This document shows positions 16,321-24,917 of a stretch of 64,000 nt of DNA, piece after piece (position 1 is the stretch's first letter; each line of letters opens with the position of its first letter). The notes beneath the pieces were generated by a model. It worked only from the letters and a program-made list of their open reading frames with translations, made no database searches and was not told the DNA's origin. Location of the stretch: assembly GCA_050944855.1 (NCBI GenBank), contig JBMNRU010000002.1, positions 1-64,000 on the forward strand. The letters run 5' to 3'. Position numbers and translations under genes: made by a program. The stretch comes from Lactonifactor sp050944855. Its GTDB lineage: Bacteria > Bacillota > Clostridia > Lachnospirales > Lachnospiraceae.

Positions 16321-17241
16321 ATGTCCACATGGATCAACGGGGAGCAGATACGCACCGGCTTTCTGTATGCTTCCGAAAATTTAAAAAACCAAAAAGATAC
16401 GCTAAATCGTTTAAATGTCTTTCCGGTTGCCGACCGGGATACCGGCATCAATATGACGCGTTCTATAGAATACACTGCCAATCATCTTCCGGCATCGGGA
16501 AATCCCGCGCAAATTCTGGAGGAAGCTTATCTGCAGCTTTTGGAATACGCCCATGGGAATTCCGGTACTATTCTGACTTTATTTTTTGAAGGTTTTTCTG
16601 CTGCTCTTCCCAACCGGGAACAAATATCCGGCCGTGACCTTGCCCTTGCATTTCAAAGAGGCGCACAAACAGCTGAAAACGCAGTTCCCCTTCCCATGTC
16701 CGGTACGATCCTTACCGTTGCATCCCAGGGAGCCAGGGCAGGAATTTCCATGCTGGATGTTACAGAAGATGCCGGTCTTATCTTCAAACGTATCACAGAT
16801 GAAGCCCATGCAGTTCTTCTTTTAACTCCGCACCAAAATCCGGTTTTAAGCAAATTTCAGGTGATCGACTCCGGTGCATACGGATTTTGTCTGATCCTGG
16901 ACGGTTTTCTGAAAAGCTTTTCGCCTGATCAGAAACTGTCAGCAAACGCTTACCCGGAAATTCACCTGCCCAGCCAAGAAGCAGCTTGCTCCACAGAACT
17001 TCTCCAGCGTTACTGCACAGAATTTGTAATGGAATCGCCATCTGACGCAGATATGCCGAAATTTGAACAGACGATCCGGGCTTACGGCGACTATTATCTC
17101 TGTGTCTCCAACGGACTTCTCTGCAAAGTTCACATCCATACCAACACACCGGAGGATGTACTGAAGACCGCTTCCGAATACGGCTCCATCCGTTCACAAA
17201 AGATTGATGATATGGCACAGGAATCTGGCATCCTGCATTAG
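16321..17241 (+). CDS. DAK2 (DhaL)-domain kinase, FakA-like, C-terminally short
   Basis: 306 residues. The N-terminal kinase domain carries the Mg-ATP loop NVFPVADRDTGINM with both key aspartates (DxD) and the HGNSGTILTLFFEGF nucleotide segment. Residues 215-300 match the FakA middle domain, with CTEF and the metal-type VHIHTNTPEDVL. FakA of Staphylococcus has about 550 residues and ends in a FakB-like domain; that third part is absent here, and the frame stops cleanly before a terminator, so it is not a sequencing frameshift at the end. CTGGAGTG precedes the ATG. It likely phosphorylates a ligand carried by the adjacent DegV protein. Confidence 0.85.
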   Translation: MSTWINGEQIRTGFLYASENLKNQKDTLNRLNVFPVADRDTGINMTRSIEYTANHLPASGNPAQILEEAYLQLLEYAHGNSGTILTLFFEGFSAALPNREQISGRDLALAFQRGAQTAENAVPLPMSGTILTVASQGARAGISMLDVTEDAGLIFKRITDEAHAVLLLTPHQNPVLSKFQVIDSGAYGFCLILDGFLKSFSPDQKLSANAYPEIHLPSQEAACSTELLQRYCTEFVMESPSDADMPKFEQTIRAYGDYYLCVSNGLLCKVHIHTNTPEDVLKTASEYGSIRSQKIDDMAQESGILH

Positions 17242-17289
17242 AACGTTTTAAAATACACTCCACTTGCCAACCGCAGCTTAACCTATATA

Positions 17290-17345
17290 AAAAGTTAACG
17301 GCAGCACCTTTTCATGTCTGCTACCGTTAACTTTTAACCGTTTTA
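17290..17345. terminator. Bidirectional terminator between the kinase and cupin genes
   Basis: AAAAGTTAACGG (17290-17301) pairs with CCGTTAACTTTT (17334-17345). An inner AGCA/TGCT adds four pairs. The A and T tracts at both ends serve both converging genes. Confidence 0.8.
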
Positions 17346-17394
17346 TATTTTTCTAAATTATTCTTGTTTCTAAAGCATCAATTCAACTGAATGG

Positions 17395-17724
17395 TCAAAA
17401 GGAAACCGTCAATTGCATTTTGAACTGTTCCTCTCCATACACTGCATGTGGAATATCTTTAGGCATAATGAGCGTTTCTCCCTCATGCAAAATGAACACT
17501 TCACCCCCTACGGTGAATTTTCCTGTGCCTTCTAACACGGTTACCATCGCATCCCCGCCAGCTGCATGAGTGGAAATTTCTTCTCCTTTATCAAAGGAAA
17601 ACAGCGTCATACTCACCAGCTCGTTCTGTACCAACGTTTTGCTTACTACCTGACCTTTCTGATAATCAACCAGATCTTTTAATTTTAATCCTATCTGTTT
17701 TTCAATATTTTTATACATCGACAC
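17395..17724 (-). CDS. Cupin domain protein
   Basis: A small single-cupin protein of 109 residues. Cupin motif 1 is around HAAGGDAMVTVLEGTGKFTVGG and motif 2 around EGETLIMPKDIPHAV. One metal-type His is present in each motif. Members bind a metal ion in a beta-barrel and often act in small-molecule sensing or detoxification. It is the last gene of a minus-strand series after hcp; the 117-base gap and AT-rich spacer make co-transcription uncertain. Confidence 0.85.
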   Translation of the reverse strand: MSMYKNIEKQIGLKLKDLVDYQKGQVVSKTLVQNELVSMTLFSFDKGEEISTHAAGGDAMVTVLEGTGKFTVGGEVFILHEGETLIMPKDIPHAVYGEEQFKMQLTVSF

Positions 17725-17841
17725 GCCTCTTCTCTATCCGTTTTTATTCAAACATCCAAATTTATTTGCATATCTGATGTAAATTATTTTCTCACTGATA
17801 TTCCCATTCGTCAAGACCGTGAGCAGAATTTCAAAAACACC

Positions 17842-19515
17842 TTACATATTCTGTTTCAGGCAGCTTTTTATATCATCCTTTGCATTACTGATCAGCCGCA
17901 GATCAAAAGTATCTGCCAGATACTGCAGCACATTCGGGCTCAAAAACGCCGGCAGGGTTGGCCCCAAATAAATGCCCTTTATTCCAAGACTCAATAGCGC
18001 CAGCAAATCAGCAACCGCCTTTTGTTCATACCACGATATAATTAAGGACAAAGGCAGTCCATTCACATCCGTATCAAACGCATCTGCCAAGACTGTTGCA
18101 ATCCGTATTGCAGAATATACATCGTTACACTGTCCCACATCCAAAAGCCTGGGCAAGCCCGCTACTTCTCCAAATTCCAGTTTATTAAATCTGTATTTTC
18201 CACAGGCCAGCGTTAAGATCATACAATCTTTCGGAACCAGCTTTGCAAACTCTGTATAATAGTTTCGTCCGGGTCTTGCTCCGTCACAGCCTCCGATCAG
18301 GAAGAAATGTCTGATTTTACCTGCCTTTATAGCTTCCACGATTTTGTCGGCATAGCTTAATGCGGCGTGATGTCCAAAGCCTACCAATATTTCCTGCACT
18401 TCCTGGTCCTCTGGATAACCGCCCAATTCGATTGCCTGCTGAATGATCTCACTGAAATCCTTGTCGCCATTTTCCTTTTTGCCAATGTGCTTGACTCCTT
18501 CCCATCCTACCACATTGGTACTGTAAATCCGGTCTTTATAACTTTCCCTTGGACGCATCAAACAGTTTGTTGTCATCAAAATACATCCCGGAAGATTGTC
18601 AAACTCCTTTTGCTGATCCTGCCATGCTCCTCCGAAATTTCCCACAAGATGCGGATACTTTTTTAATCCCTCATATCCATGACACGGCAGCATTTCACCA
18701 TGGGTATAGATATTGACTCCCTTCCCTTTTGTCCGTTCCAGAAGCATTTCCAAATCCTTAAGATCATGACCGGAAACAATGATAAAAGGCCCCTTTTTCA
18801 TGTGAATATTAACCTTATGCGGGGCAGGATTTCCATAAACTTTTGTATTTGCTTCATCCAGCTTTTTCATAACCACAATTGCTATTTCCCCGGTACGCAT
18901 AGTCATCCGAATCAGTTCTTCTACTGTAAGGTTATCATCCGTGAGGGCCTCCAGGGCCTGAATATAAAAATCATCTACCTGGTCACTGTAATAACCCAGC
19001 TCTCTTGCCTGATGCCCATAGGCACTGATACCTTTTAACCCATACAGGATCGTCTGCCTTAAAGAGCGGATATCCGGATCCAAGGATTTATCATACATAA
19101 TCCCTGCCAAAGGCGCATCTTTTAACATCTCCGTCTTTGTTTCCGGAAGATCGTAGGAAGCATGGAGCGTATGATTTTTCATTTCCCCGGCCATATCCCT
19201 TAAAGCTTCCTTGATTTCCTGTGATCTCCTCAGCAATTCCACATGTTCCTCTGCATCAAAGTTAACATTTGTAAGTGTTGTAAAAAGAACATTCTCGATA
19301 AAACTTATCACACTTTTATCGATCTTTTTCCCGTCCTCCATCAGTGATTTTCCGTAACAGCTGATTCCTTTGATCTGAAAAATCAATAAATCCTGCATAT
19401 TCGCAATTTCCGGTGTCTTTCCGCAAACACCGGACTTTGTACAGCCCTTTCCATTTGCTGTCTGTTCACACTGATAACAGAACATCTCATAACCCAAATC
19501 CATGTTATTACTCAT
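17842..19515 (-). CDS. hcp: Hydroxylamine reductase / hybrid cluster protein
   Basis: About 557 residues. Hcp contains a [4Fe-4S] cluster and a hybrid Fe-S-O cluster and reduces NO or hydroxylamine in anaerobes. The N-terminal cluster-binding cysteines are CYQCEQTANGKGCTKSGVCG. Later hybrid-cluster ligands are visible as the Cys and Glu in GEMLPCHGY, the Cys of NLPGCILMTTNCL and the Cys of LACGKYRFN. ATG 19515 (MSNNMDLG) is favoured because AAGGTCAG is eight bases ahead; a longer start at 19539 lacks support. It lies with a carboxymuconolactone decarboxylase-like gene and a cupin, suggesting a nitrosative or oxidative stress group. Confidence 0.95.
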   Translation of the reverse strand: MSNNMDLGYEMFCYQCEQTANGKGCTKSGVCGKTPEIANMQDLLIFQIKGISCYGKSLMEDGKKIDKSVISFIENVLFTTLTNVNFDAEEHVELLRRSQEIKEALRDMAGEMKNHTLHASYDLPETKTEMLKDAPLAGIMYDKSLDPDIRSLRQTILYGLKGISAYGHQARELGYYSDQVDDFYIQALEALTDDNLTVEELIRMTMRTGEIAIVVMKKLDEANTKVYGNPAPHKVNIHMKKGPFIIVSGHDLKDLEMLLERTKGKGVNIYTHGEMLPCHGYEGLKKYPHLVGNFGGAWQDQQKEFDNLPGCILMTTNCLMRPRESYKDRIYSTNVVGWEGVKHIGKKENGDKDFSEIIQQAIELGGYPEDQEVQEILVGFGHHAALSYADKIVEAIKAGKIRHFFLIGGCDGARPGRNYYTEFAKLVPKDCMILTLACGKYRFNKLEFGEVAGLPRLLDVGQCNDVYSAIRIATVLADAFDTDVNGLPLSLIISWYEQKAVADLLALLSLGIKGIYLGPTLPAFLSPNVLQYLADTFDLRLISNAKDDIKSCLKQNM

Positions 19516-19639
19516 ACACTGACCTTCCTTACCATTCATTTTATGGTATAGTATGGATCAATATATAAGAAATATACTACTATATTCTCTTATTTAATCG
19601 GATTATGATATTCAAACTTCACAGCATCTAATCTCCTTT

Positions 19640-20008
19640 TTATTTCTCTGCATAAACTTCTTTTGCCATATTAAATACTGCCCATCCTTTTGGCCATCCG
19701 ACATAAAAGGCCACGTGCGTAATAATTGCCGCCATTTCCTTGGCTGTCACTCCATTATTCTTTGCGTTGATCAAATGATATTTGAGAGAACTATCTGTAA
19801 TTCCTGATGACATCAGTGCAACAACTGTGATAATACATCTTGTTTTCACATCAATATCCTGATTGTTCCAGTTTTCTCCAAACAGTACATCATCATTATA
19901 ATGTGCAAATTCCGGAGCAAATTCTCCTAATGCGTCTCTTCCTGCCGTCTGTACGATTTTTTCTGCCATAATACTCTCCATTCCTGCCAGCATAAGCTCT
20001 GCTGACAT
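19640..20008 (-). CDS. Carboxymuconolactone decarboxylase family protein
   Basis: About 122 residues with the all-helical CMD/AhpD fold. The block FGENWNNQDIDVKTRCIITV and the tail ITHVAFYVGWPKGWAVF are typical; there is no CxxC peroxidase pair, so it is closer to the decarboxylase-type branch than to AhpD. I start at ATG 20008 (MSAELMLAGM), the usual family start; an upstream in-frame TTG at 20062 would add 18 unusual residues. Family members of this branch often act on quinone-like or lactone substrates; the real substrate is unknown. Confidence 0.85.
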   Translation of the reverse strand: MSAELMLAGMESIMAEKIVQTAGRDALGEFAPEFAHYNDDVLFGENWNNQDIDVKTRCIITVVALMSSGITDSSLKYHLINAKNNGVTAKEMAAIITHVAFYVGWPKGWAVFNMAKEVYAEK

Positions 20009-20117
20009 ATCCCATTTTTCTTCTTTATGCTTATTGTATAACCACCTGCTCAAATAATCCAATACCTATATCTCATATCATATAATGCTTAAAACGTATC
20101 TCTCAGGCTTATACTTT

Positions 20118-20870
20118 TTATGAAACTGTTTTCAGAAACAAGTCATTTAGTTCTCCCCAATCGCCTTCCTTATTTTCATCCATCGACTGCAAAATGGTTT
20201 TTACTTCCTTGATTGCCTCATCTAAATATGCATTTATTCTGCCGATTCGCGGAATTTCTTTTATTTCCGGGGAATTCATTTTCAAATCAAGAAGATTTTC
20301 TACATCTGGCATAAGATAATCCGGCAGATCACTCTTCATTAATTCAGAAAACAGCATGGGTGGGGGTGTTCCTTTTTCAAGAATCCATCTGCATGCCAGT
20401 ACTGGTCTCAAAACATAAAAGTATTTTTTTGCCTTAACCATTTCGCCCTTAAGATACGCTCTGTAGTTTCCTTCCGCCATGCTGATATAATGATATAGAC
20501 TTTTCTTTGCCGAAAAGTAATCTGTCATAATATTTCTGAACTCATCTGCAAATTCCGTCTCCAGATACACGATGGGTGAAGAAAACCATTCAAACAGCGT
20601 TGGATTTGATTTATACAAAAGGCGTAACGTCTTTTGTAAATCCCATCCATTTATATCCAGGACATCATCTAACGGTAATTCAATCACATCTCGCATCTGA
20701 TCTAACCGAAGATAATCCCTTTTAGGACGTACATATATAAATCTTACATCATAATCACTGTCTGAAGATGCAAATCCCCATGCTCTGCTTCCGGATTCCA
20801 CTGCCAATAAGATTTTAACATTTTCTTTCTTCTCAATCTCCCGGAGTTTATCATAAATCAACTCCTTCAT
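20118..20870 (-). CDS. Predicted nucleotidyltransferase (COG3541 type) linked to RtcB
   Basis: About 250 residues. The polymerase-beta fold active site is ESGSRAWGFASSDSDYDVRF, with the GS motif and the DxD metal-binding aspartates. Proteins of this class are often encoded beside RtcB or Rsr and are thought to act in RNA end repair or as RNA-modifying nucleotidyltransferases; the substrate is not established. ATG 20870 (MKELIYDKL) matches the family start; ATG 20882 is also possible. It overlaps the rtcB 3' end by 20-32 bases, so translation is coupled. Confidence 0.85.
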   Translation of the reverse strand: MKELIYDKLREIEKKENVKILLAVESGSRAWGFASSDSDYDVRFIYVRPKRDYLRLDQMRDVIELPLDDVLDINGWDLQKTLRLLYKSNPTLFEWFSSPIVYLETEFADEFRNIMTDYFSAKKSLYHYISMAEGNYRAYLKGEMVKAKKYFYVLRPVLACRWILEKGTPPPMLFSELMKSDLPDYLMPDVENLLDLKMNSPEIKEIPRIGRINAYLDEAIKEVKTILQSMDENKEGDWGELNDLFLKTVS

Positions 20871-22119
20871 TTGTTTTTTCATCCTTTCTCTTTTTCCATG
20901 GAAGATCATCATCTGCCGCTTTAAAATTGTATACCGGCCTGATTCTATCAATGATATCTACCGACTCCTCAATCACATCTATGATATCCTCCAATGATTT
21001 ATAAACCATGGGTGCCTCATCTATTGTGCTCTCATTTACTGAGGTTGTATAAATTCCTTTCATCGACTCCTTATATTCTTCCATAGAAACGGCTCGTTTT
21101 GCCATGGATCTGGACATGACTCGTCCGGCCCCATGAGGGGCTGAATAATTCCACTCAGGATTGCCCTTTCCTGCAGCGATAATGGAACCGTCCCGCATAT
21201 TAATGGGGATCAGCACCTTTTCGCCTGCATGCGCTGCAATAGCACCTTTTCTGAGAATCATTTCCTTAGTATCAATATAGTTATGAATCGTATGAAAGGT
21301 CTCTTCCCCTCTCATTTTGGTTCTCTCCAATATGATTTCTGCCATTCGTTCTCTGCTTCTTTTGGCAAATCTCTGACATATTTCTATGTCATGAAGATAA
21401 TCTTCTAAAAAAGGACCATACAACCAGCAAAGATCTTCCGGAACATCCGGAACTCGTGATGCATACTCGTTTTCCAGGTCTTTCAACGCTGTTTGTATTT
21501 CCGTTTTTCGTCCTTCTGCTTTATAGGAACGGATAATTTCATCCCGTCTGGCAAAATACTCCTCTTTACGGGCATGGAGAGCAATCGCTGTCTGTTGATA
21601 GATTTCTGCCACCTGTTTCCCCAGATTTCTGCTTCCGGAATGAATCACAAGATAGAAGGTTCCATCCGATGCCCTATCCACCTCTATAAAATGATTTCCT
21701 CCGCCCAATGTTCCTAAAGAACGCTCCAGTCTTCGGGTATTTTTCAAAGAACGGTAACACCGAAGATCCGTAAGATCAAAACGCTCCATTCTGCCTTCCC
21801 AGACATTCATTCCGGAGGGAATATAATGACAGGCTTCATCTATCTTTTCAAAATCAAGTGTTCTATCCGCCAGTTTTACGGTGTACATGCCGCATCCTAT
21901 ATCAACTCCCACAATGTTGGGACAAGCCTTATCCACAACGGTCATAGTCGTACCGATAGTGCACCCCTTGCCTGCATGTACATCCGGCATAATTCTGACC
22001 CGGCTTCCCTCTGTCAGATCGTAATCACACATTCTTCGAATCTGCTCTATCGCTCCATCCTCAATCACTTTGGCATAACAGATTGCCGTATTTATCTTTC
22101 CTTTTATTTCTAACATCAT
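20851..22119 (-). CDS. rtcB: RNA-splicing ligase RtcB
   Basis: 422 residues. RtcB joins 2',3'-cyclic-phosphate or 3'-phosphate ends to 5'-OH RNA ends using GTP and Mn. Metal ligands are visible in VGVDIGCGMYTV (Asp and Cys), LGGGNHFIEVD (His) and VIHSGSRNLG (His), and the guanylylated His lies in YSAPHGAGRVMSRS. The C-terminus is extended by about 30 charged residues past the usual end (RPVYNFK), overlapping the nucleotidyltransferase start. SD-like AAAGGA precedes the double ATG. It is downstream of rsr with 82 bases between, so the two are likely one transcript. Confidence 0.96.
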   Translation of the reverse strand: MMLEIKGKINTAICYAKVIEDGAIEQIRRMCDYDLTEGSRVRIMPDVHAGKGCTIGTTMTVVDKACPNIVGVDIGCGMYTVKLADRTLDFEKIDEACHYIPSGMNVWEGRMERFDLTDLRCYRSLKNTRRLERSLGTLGGGNHFIEVDRASDGTFYLVIHSGSRNLGKQVAEIYQQTAIALHARKEEYFARRDEIIRSYKAEGRKTEIQTALKDLENEYASRVPDVPEDLCWLYGPFLEDYLHDIEICQRFAKRSRERMAEIILERTKMRGEETFHTIHNYIDTKEMILRKGAIAAHAGEKVLIPINMRDGSIIAAGKGNPEWNYSAPHGAGRVMSRSMAKRAVSMEEYKESMKGIYTTSVNESTIDEAPMVYKSLEDIIDVIEESVDIIDRIRPVYNFKAADDDLPWKKRKDEKTNEGVDL

Positions 22120-22201
22120 ATCATCCTTTCATAACAAGACTTTGCTTCCCTTAAAAACATCCTGCGGACGTTTTCCTCTCATGCTTGGCAGCAAAGGAAC
22201 G

Positions 22202-23692
22202 CTATGCTGCAATTTTTGCATAGCGCTCACTTCCCAGAACCTCCAGCATAAATGTATACGGAGAAAGCTTGCCGCCGGCAACCATCTCAAATATCCTGGG
22301 CGTTGCACCCGAAATCAACACAACCCCTTGCTCATTTTTGGTTACCGGCTGCTGTCTGTTTCTGCTGGCAACATTCCAGAAAACAAGTTTCGGCAGCTGA
22401 TACCCTTTTTCAGCATATTTCTTTTTCGCATTGTTAAAATTCGTATCAGAAGCATTCTGTACACAAGCATTAAACTCCATATCCGAAATGATAATCAGCT
22501 TCGCTGGCATTTCCTCCTGGCTGATATGATTCTTTACCGCCGTTTTTAGTATCAAATCAAAGACAGCTTCCAGATTTGTACTTGCTACCTCATTAAATGT
22601 TGTTATGTAACGAAGTCGATCTGCAAATGTTTCGCCCTTAATTTCAATCAACTGTGGTCTTTCTGAAAACTCAATAAAATGATTTTTGAAGATTCCTTTA
22701 TTACGCTCTGCAAAATACAGACCAAGGGATAATGCAACAGCTGCAGGGAGCGGCTTGTAATCACAATACATAGATCCTGAAGTATCGATAATGGCAATCG
22801 CATCCTCATCACCACCAAAATCAGGCAAAGAGTTCCATGTAGCATTCAAGGCGCTCTCTTCTTTTGGTGAAAGATCACGCATAAAAGACTCCTGATTCCA
22901 AAACCTGTTTGCTGTCAGATATGGCTCCACCAACTCATATGGAGATACATGGTCGGCGTGAAGTTTCGCCTCACCTGTGCTTACCTTTGCAAGAAACTCA
23001 CCGTATCTTTCTCCGTCATTTCTTAAAAACGCTCTCCGGTATTTGAACAGCGCTCTGGACGGCTGTTTTTCATAATCAAAAGAATAATCCTTTTTTCGAA
23101 GATTATTCTCGATAATATGAATTCTTGCCCGAAGCGCCGTCACAGCCTTTCGGTAAGCAGCATCCGTCATGCCAAATGCCCTTGCTATTTTTTTTGCATT
23201 TCGAATCGTCTGTAAATTAGAAGCATTTACCGATGGCAGCCATTTCGCCAATAAAGAAACCGCATCCTCTTTTTTTGCGGCCTCCAAGTCTTTTTCGAAC
23301 TGCATTCTAAGCAGTGAAAGCATTTCCTTCTCACAGGGTGTGTGAAACAGTGCAAGCAGATCATCATAACGGCCATATTCTGCGATATAATTCATATTCT
23401 TTTTTACAGAAGCCGGCTTATTTTTTGCAAGCCATATAAGAATGGTACGAAATACACGTCTCTCACCCAATCCGCCTCTGATATCTCTGGCAAAAAAGAG
23501 AAGCTTCATTGCCAGATCCGCATTTTCCGTATATGCACGAACAAACCGAGTCATAATTTCATCATCACTCTCACGTCTGAGTGCACCAATTGCAGCAAAC
23601 AGATCCAGACAGTCTGAACCACTGGTTTCATTCGTAACCGCACCATTTTCTGTAAATGCAATATTTGTTTCCTGTTTCAATAAGTCCAGCAT
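22202..23692 (-). CDS. rsr: Rsr, Ro60-like TROVE domain protein
   Basis: About 496 residues. Residues 1-310 form the TROVE helical-repeat ring that binds Y RNA and misfolded RNA (LFAAIGALRRESDDEIMTRF, FARDIRGGLGERRVFR). Residues 320-496 form a von Willebrand A-like domain with a MIDAS motif AIIDTSGSMY. ATG 23692 (MLDLLKQE) has AAAGGAGG seven bases upstream; a longer frame start at 23713 overlaps this site. In Deinococcus and Salmonella, Rsr works with Y RNAs and exonucleases in RNA quality control, and rsr is often next to rtcB. Two tRNA-like RNAs are encoded directly upstream. Confidence 0.95.
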   Translation of the reverse strand: MLDLLKQETNIAFTENGAVTNETSGSDCLDLFAAIGALRRESDDEIMTRFVRAYTENADLAMKLLFFARDIRGGLGERRVFRTILIWLAKNKPASVKKNMNYIAEYGRYDDLLALFHTPCEKEMLSLLRMQFEKDLEAAKKEDAVSLLAKWLPSVNASNLQTIRNAKKIARAFGMTDAAYRKAVTALRARIHIIENNLRKKDYSFDYEKQPSRALFKYRRAFLRNDGERYGEFLAKVSTGEAKLHADHVSPYELVEPYLTANRFWNQESFMRDLSPKEESALNATWNSLPDFGGDEDAIAIIDTSGSMYCDYKPLPAAVALSLGLYFAERNKGIFKNHFIEFSERPQLIEIKGETFADRLRYITTFNEVASTNLEAVFDLILKTAVKNHISQEEMPAKLIIISDMEFNACVQNASDTNFNNAKKKYAEKGYQLPKLVFWNVASRNRQQPVTKNEQGVVLISGATPRIFEMVAGGKLSPYTFMLEVLGSERYAKIAA

Positions 23693-23724
23693 ATGAATAC
23701 CTCCTTTTTGCAATCATTTAAAAC

Positions 23725-23817
23725 AAGGCACACCGGAAGCGGGATTCGAACCCGCGTAAAATGATAAATTTCATCTGCTTTACCCTCTTAGCTATTCAAC
23801 TTTGCTGTAGGTGCCTT
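23725..23817 (-). ncRNA. Tandem tRNA-like RNA 2, candidate Y RNA
   Basis: 93 nt immediately upstream of rsr. The 5' AAGGCAC (23811-23817) pairs with the 3' GTGCCTT (23725-23731). Inside are a D-arm-like AGC-loop-GCT, a middle hairpin (23756-23783) and a perfect T-arm, GCGGG TTCGAAT CCCGC (23739-23755). The middle arm does not have a normal 5-bp stem and 7-nt anticodon loop, and the 3' end has no CCA, so it is not an ordinary tRNA. Bacterial Y RNAs encoded next to rsr are known to carry a tRNA-mimicking module. Position and fold support a Y RNA; the Ro-binding stem consensus is not verified. Confidence 0.7.
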
Positions 23818-23823
23818 TCTTAC

Positions 23824-23935
23824 AAGATGCTTTTACTATTACGGGCCCGGGATCTCACCGGGCAACATCCTGAGTATGAATCAGGCGCTCCTTTTAAGGA
23901 GCCATCCATTTCTTGAGAATTGCTGTAAGCATCTT
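23824..23935 (-). ncRNA. Tandem tRNA-like RNA 1, candidate Y RNA
   Basis: 112 nt. AAGATGCTT (minus strand; 23927-23935) closes with AAGCATCTT (23824-23832) in nine perfect pairs. Within are a 7-bp hairpin (23887-23902), an anticodon-like arm of 5 bp with 7-nt loop TTCATAC (23869-23885), and a T-arm-like hairpin with 6 bp and a 7-nt loop (23845-23863). RNA 1 and RNA 2 share TACAGCAA right after the first stem and similar ends (CATCTTGT and TGCCTTGT), so they look like a tandem pair. The extra hairpin and the spacer before the closing stem rule out a normal tRNA. Confidence 0.65.
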
Positions 23936-23938
23936 TCC

Positions 23939-23952
23939 TATCCTTGAGGATA
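23939..23952. promoter_or_regulatory. Inverted repeat just upstream of the Y-RNA pair
   Basis: TATCC TTGA GGATA lies four bases before the first RNA's closing stem, in the 55-base gap after the WYL terminator where a promoter must lie if the RNAs have their own start. It may be an operator or the RNA's 5' hairpin. No convincing -35/-10 pair is visible; a minus-strand TAAAAT is the best -10 candidate. Confidence 0.35.
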
Positions 23953-23990
23953 TTGTTATTTTACAAAATCTTACTTTCCTTATCATGGAA

Positions 23991-24025
23991 AAAAAGTTGC
24001 GAACTCTAATCTTCGCAACTTTTTT
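23991..24025 (-). terminator. Terminator of the vWA-ARH-WYL operon
   Basis: AAAAAGTTGCGAA (23991-24003) pairs with TTCGCAACTTTTT (24012-24024): thirteen pairs with a loop that includes the WYL stop codon, flanked by T-runs on the minus strand. It separates the regulator operon from the Y-RNA/rsr/rtcB unit. Confidence 0.85.
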
Positions 24026-24917
24026 GTTCCAGTAATCTCTGTTTCATTAGGTCTACAAAATGCGCCGGTGCTGTAACCCTTATCATAGGGCCAAATGATA
24101 AGATACGAATCACCATCTCCGTTTCATCTTCCTCATCATAATGAATGGTTATCAAATATCTGCCTTCCTCTATCCGTTCTGCTGTTTTTTCAAAATGAGC
24201 AAAATGGAGAAGCACCCGCTCCAAAGCTTTTCTTTCATCTTTCAGTTCAAACACAACAGTACGCGGTCTCTTCAGATTGCTGTTATCCTGCGTGACTGCA
24301 AATGTTTTTTCATACGGTGCGCAGCTGATAATACGCCCCAGGTTAATCGTACTTCCAAACCTGTTTCCTGCACTGATCAGCCGGAATTTATCGTCCTTTT
24401 CCGAATATTCCAAATACTTTGGAAGTACCACATAACGAGCCCGATTTCCTTTTCTGTTCAAAATCTCAATTTCCAATGGATACGAATTTTTTATCGCATC
24501 AAGAATCAGACGAAAGTTGAAAATATAGGTTTCATTCGTATAATCATCTCCATCTGCGTACTTATCAAATACTATATAGTCCGCAGGCTCAAAAAGAGGT
24601 TCTACTTCCGGAAAATCAAAACAAATATTTCCAAAAAGCTTTAGCCTCGGATCGCAGCCAATCGCCTTTAGCCATCTCTTTTGCAAAACGGTAAGCGGCA
24701 TGGATGGTTTCTTAGTAATGGGAGTGGTTCCGTCGGATTTTAATAATTGCCATCTTTCTTCTTTTATAGCATCAGAGATCGCCCATATACTTTCCGAAAA
24801 GGCATATTTCTTTATTATTTCCCTTATATTCTCATCCGACACCGGGTGGGCAACTGCTTCCGTAAGAATTGCTGCCACCGTATTGTAATACGTCCCGTAA
24901 AGCTCACTGAAAATCAT
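24006..24917 (-). CDS. WYL domain regulatory protein (second of pair)
   Basis: 303 residues. WYL proteins sense ligands, thought to be nucleic acids or nucleotides, and control transcription. The first 130 residues are a diverged N-terminal region; the WYL-like beta domain is at about 140-210 (ARYVVLPKYLEYSEKDDKFRLI) and the WCX extension at the end, with ILSFGPMIRVTAPAHFVDL. A separate helix-turn-helix is not obvious, so it may act as a heteropartner of the preceding WYL protein. The start codon abuts the upstream stop and has GGAGGTGATG in front, so the two are coupled. The stop lies inside the terminator loop. Confidence 0.88.
   Translation of the reverse strand: MIFSELYGTYYNTVAAILTEAVAHPVSDENIREIIKKYAFSESIWAISDAIKEERWQLLKSDGTTPITKKPSMPLTVLQKRWLKAIGCDPRLKLFGNICFDFPEVEPLFEPADYIVFDKYADGDDYTNETYIFNFRLILDAIKNSYPLEIEILNRKGNRARYVVLPKYLEYSEKDDKFRLISAGNRFGSTINLGRIISCAPYEKTFAVTQDNSNLKRPRTVVFELKDERKALERVLLHFAHFEKTAERIEEGRYLITIHYDEEDETEMVIRILSFGPMIRVTAPAHFVDLMKQRLLEQKSCED

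Noticed and set aside
23725..23817. Ordinary tRNA gene suggested by the perfect T-arm
   Set aside because: The middle arm lacks a 5-bp stem with a 7-nt anticodon loop, and the acceptor stem is displaced from the T-arm by extra bases with no CCA.
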